Below, piece after piece: positions 17,602 to 26,336 of a stretch of DNA of 64,000 nucleotides. How positions within the stretch are numbered: position 1 is the stretch's first letter; the number at the start of each line of letters is the position of its first letter. The DNA is from Roseovarius confluentis. GTDB lineage: Bacteria; Pseudomonadota; Alphaproteobacteria; Rhodobacterales; Rhodobacteraceae. Position numbers and translations under genes: made by a program. The notes beneath the pieces are model-generated. The model saw only the letters and a list, made by a program, of their open reading frames with translations. It was not told the origin of the DNA and did not search any database. Location: contig NZ_PPFE01000004.1 of the NCBI RefSeq assembly GCF_002917925.1, positions 124,001 to 188,000 of the forward strand, in the 5' to 3' direction.

Positions 17602-18546
17602 TCAGTCGTAAGTAGGCACGACTACGCCTTCTTTTTCGGGGCTCAAGACTGGCTCAGCTCTTGGTCGTGCTTCGGGCGGGCAATTCACCCGAAGTTCAGG
17701 GGACAGCATTTTGTTCACTTCTCGACAGCTCGGTTCCTGATCACCCTCCAATACGGAGTCCTTGATTTCTGCCAGCGTATAGCCGCACGTGGGGACATTG
17801 TCAGTCGACGTTGCATTCAAGACCATTTCCAACTCCCGCATGTCCCGCATCAACAGGCAAGCATCTCGAAAGCCCCACGCCGTAGTAGCGGCGATGACAG
17901 CCGATCCAACAAAGGGGATTGCCTCCGCGCTTGCCGAGGAGGCGTCGGAAGCAAACGAGCGCATTGAGCGCCGCACTATGCTTTTGTTTAGTTCCTTGGC
18001 GCGCTTCACTGCTTTTGAGTCGAGTTCGGGCACCTCGACATTAGGGCTGGGCAAAAACCCTGACGGTTGAGACTTTGATATTCGAGCTTCGGATAGGACA
18101 GGCTTCGGCGCAGGGCTAGGGGTTTCAAGTTCTCGGACCCTGGCCCTCAATTCGCCGATCTCGTCAGATTGAACATTCGTCTGCTTGGCCAACGCATTCC
18201 TCTCTTCGGTCAGAGCGCTTTTCTCAGCTGCCAGTTTCTTTTTCTCCGCGTCTAGAGTGCCAATGCGTTTCTCGCTCACCTCCAAATCTGCTTCGAGCTC
18301 AGCATTCCTTTGGGTCAGCACCTTACGGGGGACATATTCGGCGCTTGACCCACCTAGAGTCGATCCCACCTTTCGCAGGGCGAGTTTTGTCAGATCGTAG
18401 AATTCGTCCGAGATCAGTAAGGCTAGGTTCAGACCAAGTGTCAGAAAAAGACAGAATACAAGGAACGCGGCCTTGCCGAACAGACGAGTTAGCAGGCGGA
18501 TAGGCGAGAGTAGCATCAGAAGCCATGTAGGCTGTCGATCGGACAT
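17602..18546 (-). CDS. Membrane-anchored coiled-coil protein
   Basis: The 314-aa product has one strong transmembrane segment at about residues 20-45 (AAFLVFCLFLTLGLNLALLI). A long coiled coil at about 75-140 follows (AELEADLEVSEKRIGTLDAEK and onward), then a Pro/Ser linker, a weaker hydrophobic stretch (IPFVGSAVIAATTAWGF) and a Cys-containing C terminus. The family is unknown. The start at 18546 lies after a GAGGGA just past the stop of the ankyrin gene; an alternative ATG at 18570 would overlap that gene by 14 bases. It forms a two-gene operon with the ankyrin protein and is probably a partner in the cell envelope. Confidence 0.75.
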   Translation of the reverse strand: MSDRQPTWLLMLLSPIRLLTRLFGKAAFLVFCLFLTLGLNLALLISDEFYDLTKLALRKVGSTLGGSSAEYVPRKVLTQRNAELEADLEVSEKRIGTLDAEKKKLAAEKSALTEERNALAKQTNVQSDEIGELRARVRELETPSPAPKPVLSEARISKSQPSGFLPSPNVEVPELDSKAVKRAKELNKSIVRRSMRSFASDASSASAEAIPFVGSAVIAATTAWGFRDACLLMRDMRELEMVLNATSTDNVPTCGYTLAEIKDSVLEGDQEPSCREVNKMLSPELRVNCPPEARPRAEPVLSPEKEGVVVPTYD

Positions 18547-18556
18547 GCCGCGTCCC

Positions 18557-19525
18557 TCATTGCGCTTCATTGCATTTCTCGTGGAACATTGTCTTCAGCG
18601 TCAAATTTTCGGAAAGCGCATTATTTTCTATTAGCAGTTTCAAAGCGTCTCGGTTGACGATCTCTTCTTCTTCTTCTTGTTCGTTGGTTTTTACGCAGGG
18701 GGCTTCGCTTTTTTCGAAGAGATACCTCACGACTTTGGGATCGGTTGAATGCGCCACGGCGCTTAGCAAAGGCGTAAAACCTTGCGCATTGGCGACATCC
18801 ACTTCAGACCCGGCTTCCACCAACATGCGAATGACTTCAAACGGGCGGTCTTGGTTGGCGGCAAAGTTCAGCGCCGTATAGCCCCGGGCGTCGGTCAGTT
18901 CGAGGATTCCGCGACCAATCCTTTGTGTGCGGCTAACCTCCTTGTCGGCCAGCAGCACGGCGAGAACACTTCCATCCTCGGCCACGGTGGCAGCCTGCAT
19001 CAACGGAGTGGCCGCTACTTCTGGTTCTGCCCATACCTGATCTGCGCCGCCGGCGATCAGAGCGGCCACGATGCTGGCTCCGTCTGGCCGCTGTGTCGCA
19101 TAATAGAGCGGAGTTACGCCTCTATTTGCCTCAAGTGTGTAAGAGACCTTGTCCTTTAGTGCGTTGGGATCGAAACCATATAGGATCAGGCGCGAGACGA
19201 CCGATGGGTCCACCGCATATTTCGCAGCATAATGAAGTGGGGTCCTCTCGTCGTCGTCGATAAAGGTTTTGATTTTTGCCCAATGTTCGCCGGTGCTGGC
19301 CTTGGCATAGAGTTCACCGATCAGTTTAGAAGAGCGTCGAAACTTGACGATCTTGTGCAGAACACCTGACTGATCCGCGTCACGCGAAATAATGAAATCA
19401 CCCTTGTTTTCCCGAATGCACACGAGCAGCTCTTCATCAGAGGCACTAGTGAAAAATGCATCGCTGTTTTCGCAGGCAAAAGCGGGAACTCCAACAAGCG
19501 CTAGAACAAGAATAAGAATTCGCAT
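18557..19525 (-). CDS. Secreted ankyrin-repeat protein
   Basis: A 322-aa protein with signal peptide MRILILVLALVGVPAFAC. About five ankyrin repeats follow, recognisable by ERTPLHYAAKY, GVTPLYYATQ, AATPLMQAA, GYTALNFAANQ and GFTPLLSAVAH, each followed by a V..L(L/I)..G helix. An acidic EQEEEEEIVNRD segment precedes the C-terminal helix. Export suggests a periplasmic interaction domain. The downstream gene begins 11 bases after the stop and encodes a membrane coiled-coil protein, so the two likely act together. Their role is unknown; location inside a defence-rich island allows a protective or immunity function but nothing in the sequence proves it. Confidence 0.88.
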   Translation of the reverse strand: MRILILVLALVGVPAFACENSDAFFTSASDEELLVCIRENKGDFIISRDADQSGVLHKIVKFRRSSKLIGELYAKASTGEHWAKIKTFIDDDERTPLHYAAKYAVDPSVVSRLILYGFDPNALKDKVSYTLEANRGVTPLYYATQRPDGASIVAALIAGGADQVWAEPEVAATPLMQAATVAEDGSVLAVLLADKEVSRTQRIGRGILELTDARGYTALNFAANQDRPFEVIRMLVEAGSEVDVANAQGFTPLLSAVAHSTDPKVVRYLFEKSEAPCVKTNEQEEEEEIVNRDALKLLIENNALSENLTLKTMFHEKCNEAQ

Positions 19526-20398
19526 GTCTCTTCTCTCTGAACCGACCGGGTCTCAACGCTGTCACGCCTTCCCCAACTCGAAGACACCATGCTACGCGTG
19601 AATGAGCATTTCCACGTATTTTCAACATTTTCGCTCGGTCAGCACCTGTATCTTGATCTCGTAGATGGCGATGACATCAATGTAGACTCCCTCGTTCAAG
19701 ACAATTTTGATCATTGTCACTGCAACGCTCCATCATGAGAAAATCCCGATATTCGATCCCGCAAAGGAAGGCACATGGCGCTGCGTTTGTGTAATTTCCA
19801 ACGGGATACGTAGGCGCGGCGGCCATGGTGTGAATTGCAATCGAAACGGGAGCTTGAAGCCCCTTAGGTGGGCAGCATGATTGCTCGGAGCCTCGCCTGC
19901 AGACTCCGCTGGACGATCTGGCGCGCTACCTCGTCTACCGGTTATTGCCCACACGCGGACGTTTGTCTGCGCACGGCGCAAGCCTTGTTCGATCTAAAGC
20001 TTTGCTAAAACAGCGGTATCACGCCTTTTCCGGCTCACCCTGACTACGTGCGCATGCTTCAGCCAACCTGATAATACTACTCTGACCTGACAAGCCCTTA
20101 AATTTATGGGATCGTCCTAAAGGAAGGTTTACATTTCCAACCCGATAATTCGTTTTTGGGGTCGAATATGTCAACTTAACGTAAACTTAGCGTAAACCTT
20201 TGCGCATAAAATGTGCGCCATTTCGGCCAATTTCGACCCTTAGAGGTTTCCGACTGTTTTGCTCATGTAAACCTGTGTCAACCTTAGGTAAACGTCGCGT
20301 AGGGATCCGGCGAAATGCGGAGCTCCAGCCATTCTTTAAAGATCTGCGGACTAGGGCGTCTGCTTCGTTTTACTATCTCTACCGGATTTGACTACTCA
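19526..20398. other. Long intergenic region, no firm gene
   Basis: About 870 bases with no convincing gene. A 49-codon rightward frame (ATG 19589, stop 19738) reads MLRVNEHFHVFSTFSLG and later LDLVDGDDINVDSL; it lacks a ribosome site and is left uncalled. The right half is AT-richer and contains the GTAAAC-type repeat cluster listed separately. Nothing here looks like a transposon end. Confidence 0.4.
20126..20295 (+). repeat. Iteron-like cluster of GTAAACCT motifs
   Basis: Five copies of an 8-bp motif occur in 170 bases: AGGTTTAC at 20126-20133 (inverted), GTAAACTT at 20181-20188, GTAAACCT at 20192-20199, GTAAACCT at 20267-20274 and GTAAACGT at 20288-20295. Flanks are also alike (TTAACGTAAACTT, TTAGCGTAAACCT). 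The two central copies are 11 bases apart, about one helical turn. They may be binding sites for a replication, excision or transcription factor. Confidence 0.55.
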
Positions 20399-21457
20399 TC
20401 AATCTTGAGTCCTATCCAACGAACTTCCGCTATCAGCCTCTGTCGATTTGTGGGTCAATTGGCTGGAAGCTGCACGATAGCACTTCGGCGTCATTTCGAA
20501 GAGCGACGCAAACTCTCGCGAAAAGTGAGAGGAATCTGCGAAGCCGAGGTCTGCGGCCACTTGTCCTATCCTGTCGGTGGTATGGAGCAAACGCCACGCT
20601 CCATACCGAAGACGCATGACGCGGTAGAACCTTGAGGGAGGATGTCCGACCGCCTCCACGAAGCGACGGCTCAGTTGGCGCGGACTGAGGCCAACTTTTT
20701 CCGCTAGCTCGTCGACGGAGATCGGGGCGTTCAGGGTCTGCTCCATCAAGCCTATCGCATGTCTGACATCCGAATCCTTCACCCCACTCATGTCGGTTAC
20801 GAATTGCGGTTGTGGCGAAGAGGATTCGCGCTGCCGGTTCAGGATCATGTGACGCAGACTCTGTTGTGCCCTTTCAGCACCGCAGTGACGGGACACCAAG
20901 TATAGAGCTAGGTCCGATGCCCCGGTCGAGCCAGCACAGGTGATGCGGTCCCTGGCATCGAGGAATATGCGATCTGACACAGTCTCGATTCCTGGGAACT
21001 GTTCGCGGAACTCTTCCCGGACATTCCAGTGGACGCATGCTGGGCGACCCTTCATAAGACCTGCGCGCGCGATATTGAACGTGCCAGTGCAGAGACCAAT
21101 CAGCGTCACGCCCTTGTCGGCGGCATCTTTGAGATAGGCATCCAACCAAGCGGGCTGTTGTCTGTCTCTATAGTCGTTCCCGGCGCTTACAGCGATGTAG
21201 TCGACCGCCGCGGGATCGGGTGGCGGCCCTTGTGGTGTAACGGTAAGACCGCAGCTCGCTTGGACGGTCCTGTGTCCCGCAATCTCCCAACCGCATTCGA
21301 TCTGACGACTGCGCCCACCCTCATCGGCTGCCAGTCGTAGCGCGTCGACAAACCCGGAGAATGCATTGAGAGTGAAATTGTCCAACGGAAGAATCGCCAC
21401 GCGGAACTTCTGTCGCCCGCCTCCGGGCCGGTTTGACCGAACCTTGATATTCGACAT
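20399..21457 (-). CDS. GlxA-family (AraC-type) transcriptional regulator
   Basis: A 352-aa regulator with an N-terminal DJ-1/PfpI-like ligand domain (VAILPLDNFTLNAFSGFVDALRLA, then GLCTGTFNIARAGLM with the nucleophile-position Cys) and a C-terminal AraC double HTH (ISVDELAEKVGLSPRQLSRRF and IGQVAADLGFADSSHFSREF). GlxA-type regulators usually activate catabolism of amino acids or quaternary amines. The start at 21457 is chosen for GGAG nine bases upstream; 50 in-frame residues before it have no gene character. It diverges from the TRAP transporter genes across 124 bases and most likely controls them. Confidence 0.9.
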   Translation of the reverse strand: MSNIKVRSNRPGGGRQKFRVAILPLDNFTLNAFSGFVDALRLAADEGGRSRQIECGWEIAGHRTVQASCGLTVTPQGPPPDPAAVDYIAVSAGNDYRDRQQPAWLDAYLKDAADKGVTLIGLCTGTFNIARAGLMKGRPACVHWNVREEFREQFPGIETVSDRIFLDARDRITCAGSTGASDLALYLVSRHCGAERAQQSLRHMILNRQRESSSPQPQFVTDMSGVKDSDVRHAIGLMEQTLNAPISVDELAEKVGLSPRQLSRRFVEAVGHPPSRFYRVMRLRYGAWRLLHTTDRIGQVAADLGFADSSHFSREFASLFEMTPKCYRAASSQLTHKSTEADSGSSLDRTQD

Positions 21458-21581
21458 TCCGTGCTCCAATCCGGAAAGATGACTGCGGCATTCTTCATTA
21501 TGTCCGAGGTATTCTATTTTGATGTCGTTTTTGCTTCTAGCCTTTCCAAATACAAAAACGACCCGACAGGAGAAACTGAAA

Positions 21582-22565
21582 ATGATGAACCGCATACTAT
21601 CTGTCACGGCGATCGCAAGTTGTCTGGCTCTTTCGCTTCCGGCAGCCGCTCAAGACAATACGTTCAAAGCGAACATGCCCGGCAACGAACAATCGATTGC
21701 CTACCTGTCGGTCGAACGGTTCGACGAGGTGCTCGGCGAGCTGACTGGTGGGGCGGTCGATATCGATCTCTTCGCCAACAGCGCCCTAGGCGATCAGGAA
21801 AGTTCGCTGGAATCCATGCAGACCGGTCTGCTCGACATGGCCACGGTGGAGACGCCGATTACCAGTGTGGTGCCCGAACTTGGCGCAACCGCGCTGCCCT
21901 ACATCTTTTCCGGCCGTGACCACGTGAAGGCGGCGCTGGATGGCGACGCCGGCGAGATGATTGAAGAAATGCTGCTTGCAAAGGGCCTGCGCCCTGTTGC
22001 TTTCCTCGAAGGTGGTTTCCGCCAGATCACGAACGATGTCCGCCCAATCAACGTGCCCGCCGATCTGGATGGTATCAAGATGCGGACACCGGGCAGCGCT
22101 CTGCGGATCAAGATCTTCAACCACTACGGCGCCAACGCATCGCCTCTTCCGTTCAGCGAGCTCTATTCGGCGCTGCAGACTGGCGTGTTTGACGGCCAGG
22201 AAAACCCGGTCATCTGGGTCCAGTCTCAGCGGTTCTACGAGGTTCAGGACTACTTGTCGCTGACCAATCACCTCTACACGGTCACCTACCTGCTGATGAG
22301 CGAAGACAAATTTCAGAGCCTTACCGAAGAGCAGCAGCAGGCCGTTATGGAGGCGGGTGATGCGGCCGAAGCTTATTCGGTTGAGTTGGGCACAAAGGCG
22401 GATGCAGAGATCGTCAGCTTCCTGAAGGAGCAGGGCATGCAGGTGAACGACGCCGATATCGCGGCCTTCACCGAAGCGTCCTCCGTGATCTGGACGGACT
22501 GGGCCGCTGAGCAGTCTGGCTCGGCGCAGGACCTGATCGACGCAATCGTCGCTGCGCGTCCCTGA
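21582..22565 (+). CDS. TRAP transporter solute-binding protein (DctP-type)
   Basis: A 327-aa periplasmic binding protein. The signal peptide is MMNRILSVTAIASCLALSLPAAAQ. The DctP fold is shown by GGAVDIDLFANSALGDQESSLESMQTG and by GIKMRTPGSALRIKIFNHYGANASP, which includes the conserved Arg that pairs with a substrate carboxylate, then PFSELYSALQTGVFDGQENP. The start at 21582 follows AGGAG at 21568-21572. It is the first gene of a rightward operon with DctQ, DctM and a proline-racemase-family enzyme. The substrate is inferred to be a carboxylated compound, perhaps a hydroxyproline or proline derivative, from the enzyme gene. Confidence 0.93.
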   Translation: MMNRILSVTAIASCLALSLPAAAQDNTFKANMPGNEQSIAYLSVERFDEVLGELTGGAVDIDLFANSALGDQESSLESMQTGLLDMATVETPITSVVPELGATALPYIFSGRDHVKAALDGDAGEMIEEMLLAKGLRPVAFLEGGFRQITNDVRPINVPADLDGIKMRTPGSALRIKIFNHYGANASPLPFSELYSALQTGVFDGQENPVIWVQSQRFYEVQDYLSLTNHLYTVTYLLMSEDKFQSLTEEQQQAVMEAGDAAEAYSVELGTKADAEIVSFLKEQGMQVNDADIAAFTEASSVIWTDWAAEQSGSAQDLIDAIVAARP

Positions 22566-22587
22566 TCCAAAGAAAGGAGGCATCGCG

Positions 22588-23094
22588 ATGATCAACCGTA
22601 TTCTTGAAGGCGTCATCGCGGTGCTTCTGGTTGCCGCTGTCGGCGTCGCCTTTCTCGCAGTCATCTATCGCTACGCGCTCGATTCCGCTCTAAGCTGGAG
22701 CTTCGAAGTCTCGCTTGCCCTGCTGACCTACATCACCTTCATCGGCGGTTATCTCGCGCTTCGCAAAGGCGCGCATCTGAAGGTCGATCTTCTTTTGGCT
22801 AGAATGCCATTCCCAATGCGGGGTGCGGCATTCCTGCTGAACCAGGCTCTCATCGGCCTCATTGGCTGGATCATGGCCTGGCATGGCACCAAGCAGATGC
22901 TGCGTTTCTCGGACCAGCTGACCAACGTGCTCGAAGTGTCCACATCCTGGTATTACGCGGCCATACCCATAGCCGGAGTCCTTATCTGCCTAGACGCAGT
23001 GATCACTACGATCCGGGGCCTAATCCGGATGTCACAGGGTGAAGAACCCGTCACGACAGACAATGAAACTTCCACCACCTCCGTCGACCTCTAA
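22588..23094 (+). CDS. TRAP transporter small permease (DctQ-type)
   Basis: The 168-aa membrane protein has four hydrophobic helices and the DctQ hallmarks RYALDSALSWSFEVSLALLTYITFIGG and LALRKGAHLKVDLL. It bridges the binding protein and the large permease. It starts 23 bases after the binding-protein stop with GAAAGGAGG directly upstream (22571-22579). The large permease follows nine bases after its stop. Confidence 0.93.
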   Translation: MINRILEGVIAVLLVAAVGVAFLAVIYRYALDSALSWSFEVSLALLTYITFIGGYLALRKGAHLKVDLLLARMPFPMRGAAFLLNQALIGLIGWIMAWHGTKQMLRFSDQLTNVLEVSTSWYYAAIPIAGVLICLDAVITTIRGLIRMSQGEEPVTTDNETSTTSVDL

Positions 23095-23103
23095 GGCACC
23101 GAT

Positions 23104-24384
23104 ATGACCCTCTTGCTCGCTCTCTGCGTCCTTCTTGGCCTGATCGGCTTTGGCGTCCCCATCGCCTTTGCGCTGATCTCGATCGCCGTGGGAATATTCT
23201 GGCTTGCCGATGTCGACCAGCTCATCGTGGCGCAGCGCCTTTACAGGGGCGTCCAGAGCTTCCCGCTCCTAGCCGTTCCGCTTTTCATCCTTGCCGGTCA
23301 GATCATGACCCGAAGCGGCATCTCGGGCCACCTCGTGGAATTCGCCAAGACCCTCGTTGGCCAGATGCGCGGTGGGTTGGCGGCGGTGAACATCGTCACG
23401 TCGATGTTCTTTGCCGGAATGAGCGGAACCTCTATGTCAGATACCGCCGCCGTCGGCGGCATGCTGATCGACCCGATGGTCAAGCGCGGCTATAGCCGCC
23501 CCTTCACGGGGGCCGTGACGGCCGCATCGTCGACCATTGGCATTATCATTCCGCCAAGCGTTCCCATGGTCATTCTCGGAGCTTATCTGGGGATCTCCAC
23601 TGGCGCCCTGTTCGCCGCTGGTCTGATCTCGGGGGTCGTGCTTGGTGTCGCGTTAATCGTCACTGCCTGGCTAATTTCGATCCGCGCGGGATATCCTGTC
23701 GAAGCGCCGTTCTCGGCGAACCGCGCGATGAAAGCCTTTACCAGGGCGCTGCCGGCTCTATTGATGCCAGCGATCATACTCGGGGGCATCCTGGGGGGTG
23801 TTTTCACAGCCACCGAAGCCTCCGCAGTTGCGGTGGTTTACGGCACCGCCGTAGGAATGTTCTACTACCGAACCCTCAAGCTGAAGGTCCTCTACCAGAC
23901 GCTTTGCGAGGCTGCAGTCCTAAGCGGCGCGGTGATGCTCGTGACGGCTGCTGCACATGTGATGGGCTTCGCGTTCACCTACGAACAGCTTGCCGACGAC
24001 ATCCTTCGCCCACTTGCAGAGATGGAGCTTTCCCCGGTGATGTTCCTTGTCTTGCTCAGCGTCGTGATGATTGTGGCCGGCACTTTCCTCGACGGGATCG
24101 CGATGATCTTCATCATCGTGCCGTTGTTCTTTCCGGCCATCCAGTTCCTTGGCATCGATCCGGTGCATTTTGGAATGGTTGTCGTGCTGTGCTGGGGGAT
24201 TGGCCAGCAGACGCCACCCGTGGGTGCAGCGCTCTTCATCACCAGCGTGATCGCGAAGGTGGACATGTTTTCGCTCACACGCGCCAATCTGCCATTTATC
24301 GCGGTCATGCTGCTCGTGCTTGGCGCCGTAATTCTCTTCCCCGAGGCGATGGTTCTGTGGATCCCGCGCGCCCTCGGTCTCTAA
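23104..24384 (+). CDS. TRAP transporter large permease (DctM-type)
   Basis: The 426-aa integral membrane protein has about twelve hydrophobic segments. DctM family marks include PLFILAGQIMTRSGIS, FFAGMSGTSMSDTAAVGGMLI, GIIIPPSVPMVILGAYLGIS and CWGIGQQTPPVGAALFITS. It forms the sodium-driven transport channel with the small subunit. The length is typical and there is no frame damage, so the transporter looks functional. The next gene begins 28 bases downstream. Confidence 0.94.
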   Translation: MTLLLALCVLLGLIGFGVPIAFALISIAVGIFWLADVDQLIVAQRLYRGVQSFPLLAVPLFILAGQIMTRSGISGHLVEFAKTLVGQMRGGLAAVNIVTSMFFAGMSGTSMSDTAAVGGMLIDPMVKRGYSRPFTGAVTAASSTIGIIIPPSVPMVILGAYLGISTGALFAAGLISGVVLGVALIVTAWLISIRAGYPVEAPFSANRAMKAFTRALPALLMPAIILGGILGGVFTATEASAVAVVYGTAVGMFYYRTLKLKVLYQTLCEAAVLSGAVMLVTAAAHVMGFAFTYEQLADDILRPLAEMELSPVMFLVLLSVVMIVAGTFLDGIAMIFIIVPLFFPAIQFLGIDPVHFGMVVVLCWGIGQQTPPVGAALFITSVIAKVDMFSLTRANLPFIAVMLLVLGAVILFPEAMVLWIPRALGL

Positions 24385-24412
24385 TCCCTGAAAGAAAGAA
24401 GGTTTCGACATC

Positions 24413-25429
24413 ATGATGACACCCAACCGTTTCCTGGACGTGATCTACACGCATACGGACGGCGAGCCGACCTGCATCATCCCCGGCGGGATCCCCTATC
24501 CCCACGGTCTCGACATCGTTGCCAAGCGAGACTTCATCCGGCGCCACTATGATACCGTCCGCACGGGCCTTTTGCGCGAACCGCGGGGTCACCACGACAT
24601 GGTTGGCGTATTCGTGACCCCACCGTCCAGCCCCGAATTTGATGCCGGGATGCTCTGGTGTGACGGAGATGACTTTATGGAAATGTGTGGCCACGGCACC
24701 ATCGCGCTGTCCATGGCAATGGTCGCACATGGCATGGTGCACGATGACGGCGGTGATGTCGTGAAGATCCGTTTCGAGACGCCGGCAGGGCCGGTCACGT
24801 CGGAAGTCGGGCGCGAGAATGGCCAAGTCGCCTGGACCCGTTTCCAAAACGTCCCGGCGTTCGTTTTGGCACAGGACGTGCCGGTCACCCTCCCCGAGGT
24901 CGGTGAAGTCATGGCTGATATCACCTTCGGTGGGAACTTCTTTGCGGTCGTCAAATGGCCTTATCCGAACCAGCCCATCGGACCGGAGAATGGCCGGATG
25001 CTTTCGGAAATGGGTGTCATGGTGAAGGACCAGATCAACGCCAAAATGGACATCGCTCATCCGACGGCTCCGCATATCCGCGGCCTGAACTTCACGACAT
25101 TCTGGCAAGAGCCGGACCACGCAGATAGTCTATATCGCAACGTGCATGTCTTCAGCGACGGCAAGCTGGATCGCTCGCCAGGTGGGACAGGGACATCGAT
25201 GATGATGGCCGCCTTCGAGGCGCGCGGGAAGATGGGACTTCACGAGAAAATTCGCTCCGAAGGTTTGCTCGGAATTGGCAGGTTCGAGGGCGAGTTGATC
25301 GGCGAGACGAAGCTCGGAAACCTTCGGGCGGTCATCCCCACCGTAAAGGGAACTGCGAAGGTGACAGGCTACGCCAAGTGGCTTCTGGACGACAACGACC
25401 CCGTGGGACGAGGTTTCGTGGTCAGCTAA
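24413..25429 (+). CDS. Proline-racemase-family enzyme with Gly at the second catalytic site
   Basis: The 338-aa product is a full-length member of the proline racemase/hydroxyproline epimerase/trans-3-hydroxyproline dehydratase superfamily. The first catalytic cysteine is present in MEMCGHGTIALS near residue 91. The second site reads DRSPGGTGTS near 260, where epimerases have Cys and dehydratases have Thr; Gly is unusual. The likely substrate is an imino acid or related compound brought in by the TRAP system encoded just upstream. It is last in the operon. Two adjacent ATGs at 24413 and 24416 follow GAAGG at about 24400. Whether it is a dehydratase, an epimerase or something new cannot be told from sequence. 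Confidence 0.9.
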   Translation: MMTPNRFLDVIYTHTDGEPTCIIPGGIPYPHGLDIVAKRDFIRRHYDTVRTGLLREPRGHHDMVGVFVTPPSSPEFDAGMLWCDGDDFMEMCGHGTIALSMAMVAHGMVHDDGGDVVKIRFETPAGPVTSEVGRENGQVAWTRFQNVPAFVLAQDVPVTLPEVGEVMADITFGGNFFAVVKWPYPNQPIGPENGRMLSEMGVMVKDQINAKMDIAHPTAPHIRGLNFTTFWQEPDHADSLYRNVHVFSDGKLDRSPGGTGTSMMMAAFEARGKMGLHEKIRSEGLLGIGRFEGELIGETKLGNLRAVIPTVKGTAKVTGYAKWLLDDNDPVGRGFVVS

Positions 25430-25499
25430 ATTGATCGATGGCGGCGAGGATGAAACTAACTCTCGAACACCTCGCCGTCTTCACCGAGAAGATCGCCCG

Positions 25500-25643
25500 C
25501 TACGATCTCTTAGGGACACAGAGGCGCCTTAGAAGCTGCACGCGACGCAGGGTGGGCCTTGGGTCACTATCGTCGCTCACGTCGCGCAGGAAGCGCAGCC
25601 ATGCGCGCTCGTTGGGTGTCAGGTCATCCTCTCGGTCGCGCAT
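25500..25643 (-). CDS. 47-aa protein echoing the C terminus of the adjacent HTH protein
   Basis: A short frame starts at ATG 25643, six bases past the stop of the HTH gene, and ends at TAG 25500-25502. Its TPNERAWLRFLRDVSDDSDP segment lines up with TANERGWIEAIREASDNSDP in the C-terminal part of the HTH protein. Both continue with R-x-T-x-R. This internal match, plus tight linkage, argues that it is real and perhaps a stand-alone copy of an interaction module. The ribosome site is weak, so translation may be coupled. Confidence 0.6.
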   Translation of the reverse strand: MRDREDDLTPNERAWLRFLRDVSDDSDPRPTLRRVQLLRRLCVPKRS

Positions 25644-25648
25644 GATGC

Positions 25649-26050
25649 CTATTTCCTAAAGATCGCGTTGACCGCCGCCTTCGACCGGCTGGTGAGCCGA
25701 GGGTCGCTGTTGTCGGAGGCCTCCCGGATTGCCTCGATCCAGCCCCGCTCGTTTGCGGTGACCGGCGCGCCGAAGATATCGATCACGGCCGCAGCCGCCG
25801 TCCGCCCGACCGCCTGCTCCAAGGCGATACGCATCAGATAAGCCGGATCGGCTTCAAGGGCGCGCGCCATTGACGGCACGCGGTCAAGTGCAAGCTTGCT
25901 CGAACCACTCTTGAGCATGCTGACCATGTTGGCGTTCTGGAACCCGGCCTCAGAGGCGATTTCAGCTTGGGATTTTTTCGATTTCAGCTCCAAAACCCGG
26001 CGTTCAACATATTTCGCCAGTTCAGTGTCCTGATGCGGTTTCTTTGTCAT
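25649..26050 (-). CDS. Small HTH (XRE-like) regulator
   Basis: A protein of about 133 aa (141 if the GTG at 26074 is used) with a helix-turn-helix near residues 20-70: KKSQAEIASEAGFQNANMVSMLKSGSSKLALDRVPSMARALEADPAYLMRIAL. The C-terminal part ending NERGWIEAIREASDNSDP and so on is a separate module repeated in the 47-aa protein downstream. It sits between the TRAP cassette and the integrase gene and could control excision or the neighbouring small gene. The start is uncertain; ATG at 26050 is taken because the residues before it are not conserved-looking. Confidence 0.8.
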   Translation of the reverse strand: MTKKPHQDTELAKYVERRVLELKSKKSQAEIASEAGFQNANMVSMLKSGSSKLALDRVPSMARALEADPAYLMRIALEQAVGRTAAAAVIDIFGAPVTANERGWIEAIREASDNSDPRLTSRSKAAVNAIFRK

Positions 26051-26336
26051 CTCTTGTTCTCTCATTCGTGTCACAGCACGCGCTGCTTACTTTCATTATA
26101 GAAAGTAGACGCCTGGGGAGCGTCGCAGGATGAGGGAACCCGTGATGTTCCAGGGCTCACTTTCGATCAAAAACTTGGTCTGAAGTCGTTAAAGGTGGTC
26201 GGACCAATCGGACTGGCCGGACCAGGGCACCCATGATGTATATCTCGTTCCAAGCTGTCGGACAGCTTCATGATGATTATGTCGCACTAACCGCCTAGAA
26301 CCCATGTTTCGATCAAGTAGATGTCGTAACATCAAC

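Noticed and set aside
19589..19738. 49-codon rightward frame
   Set aside because: Plausible-looking peptide but no ribosome site, homologue or operon context.
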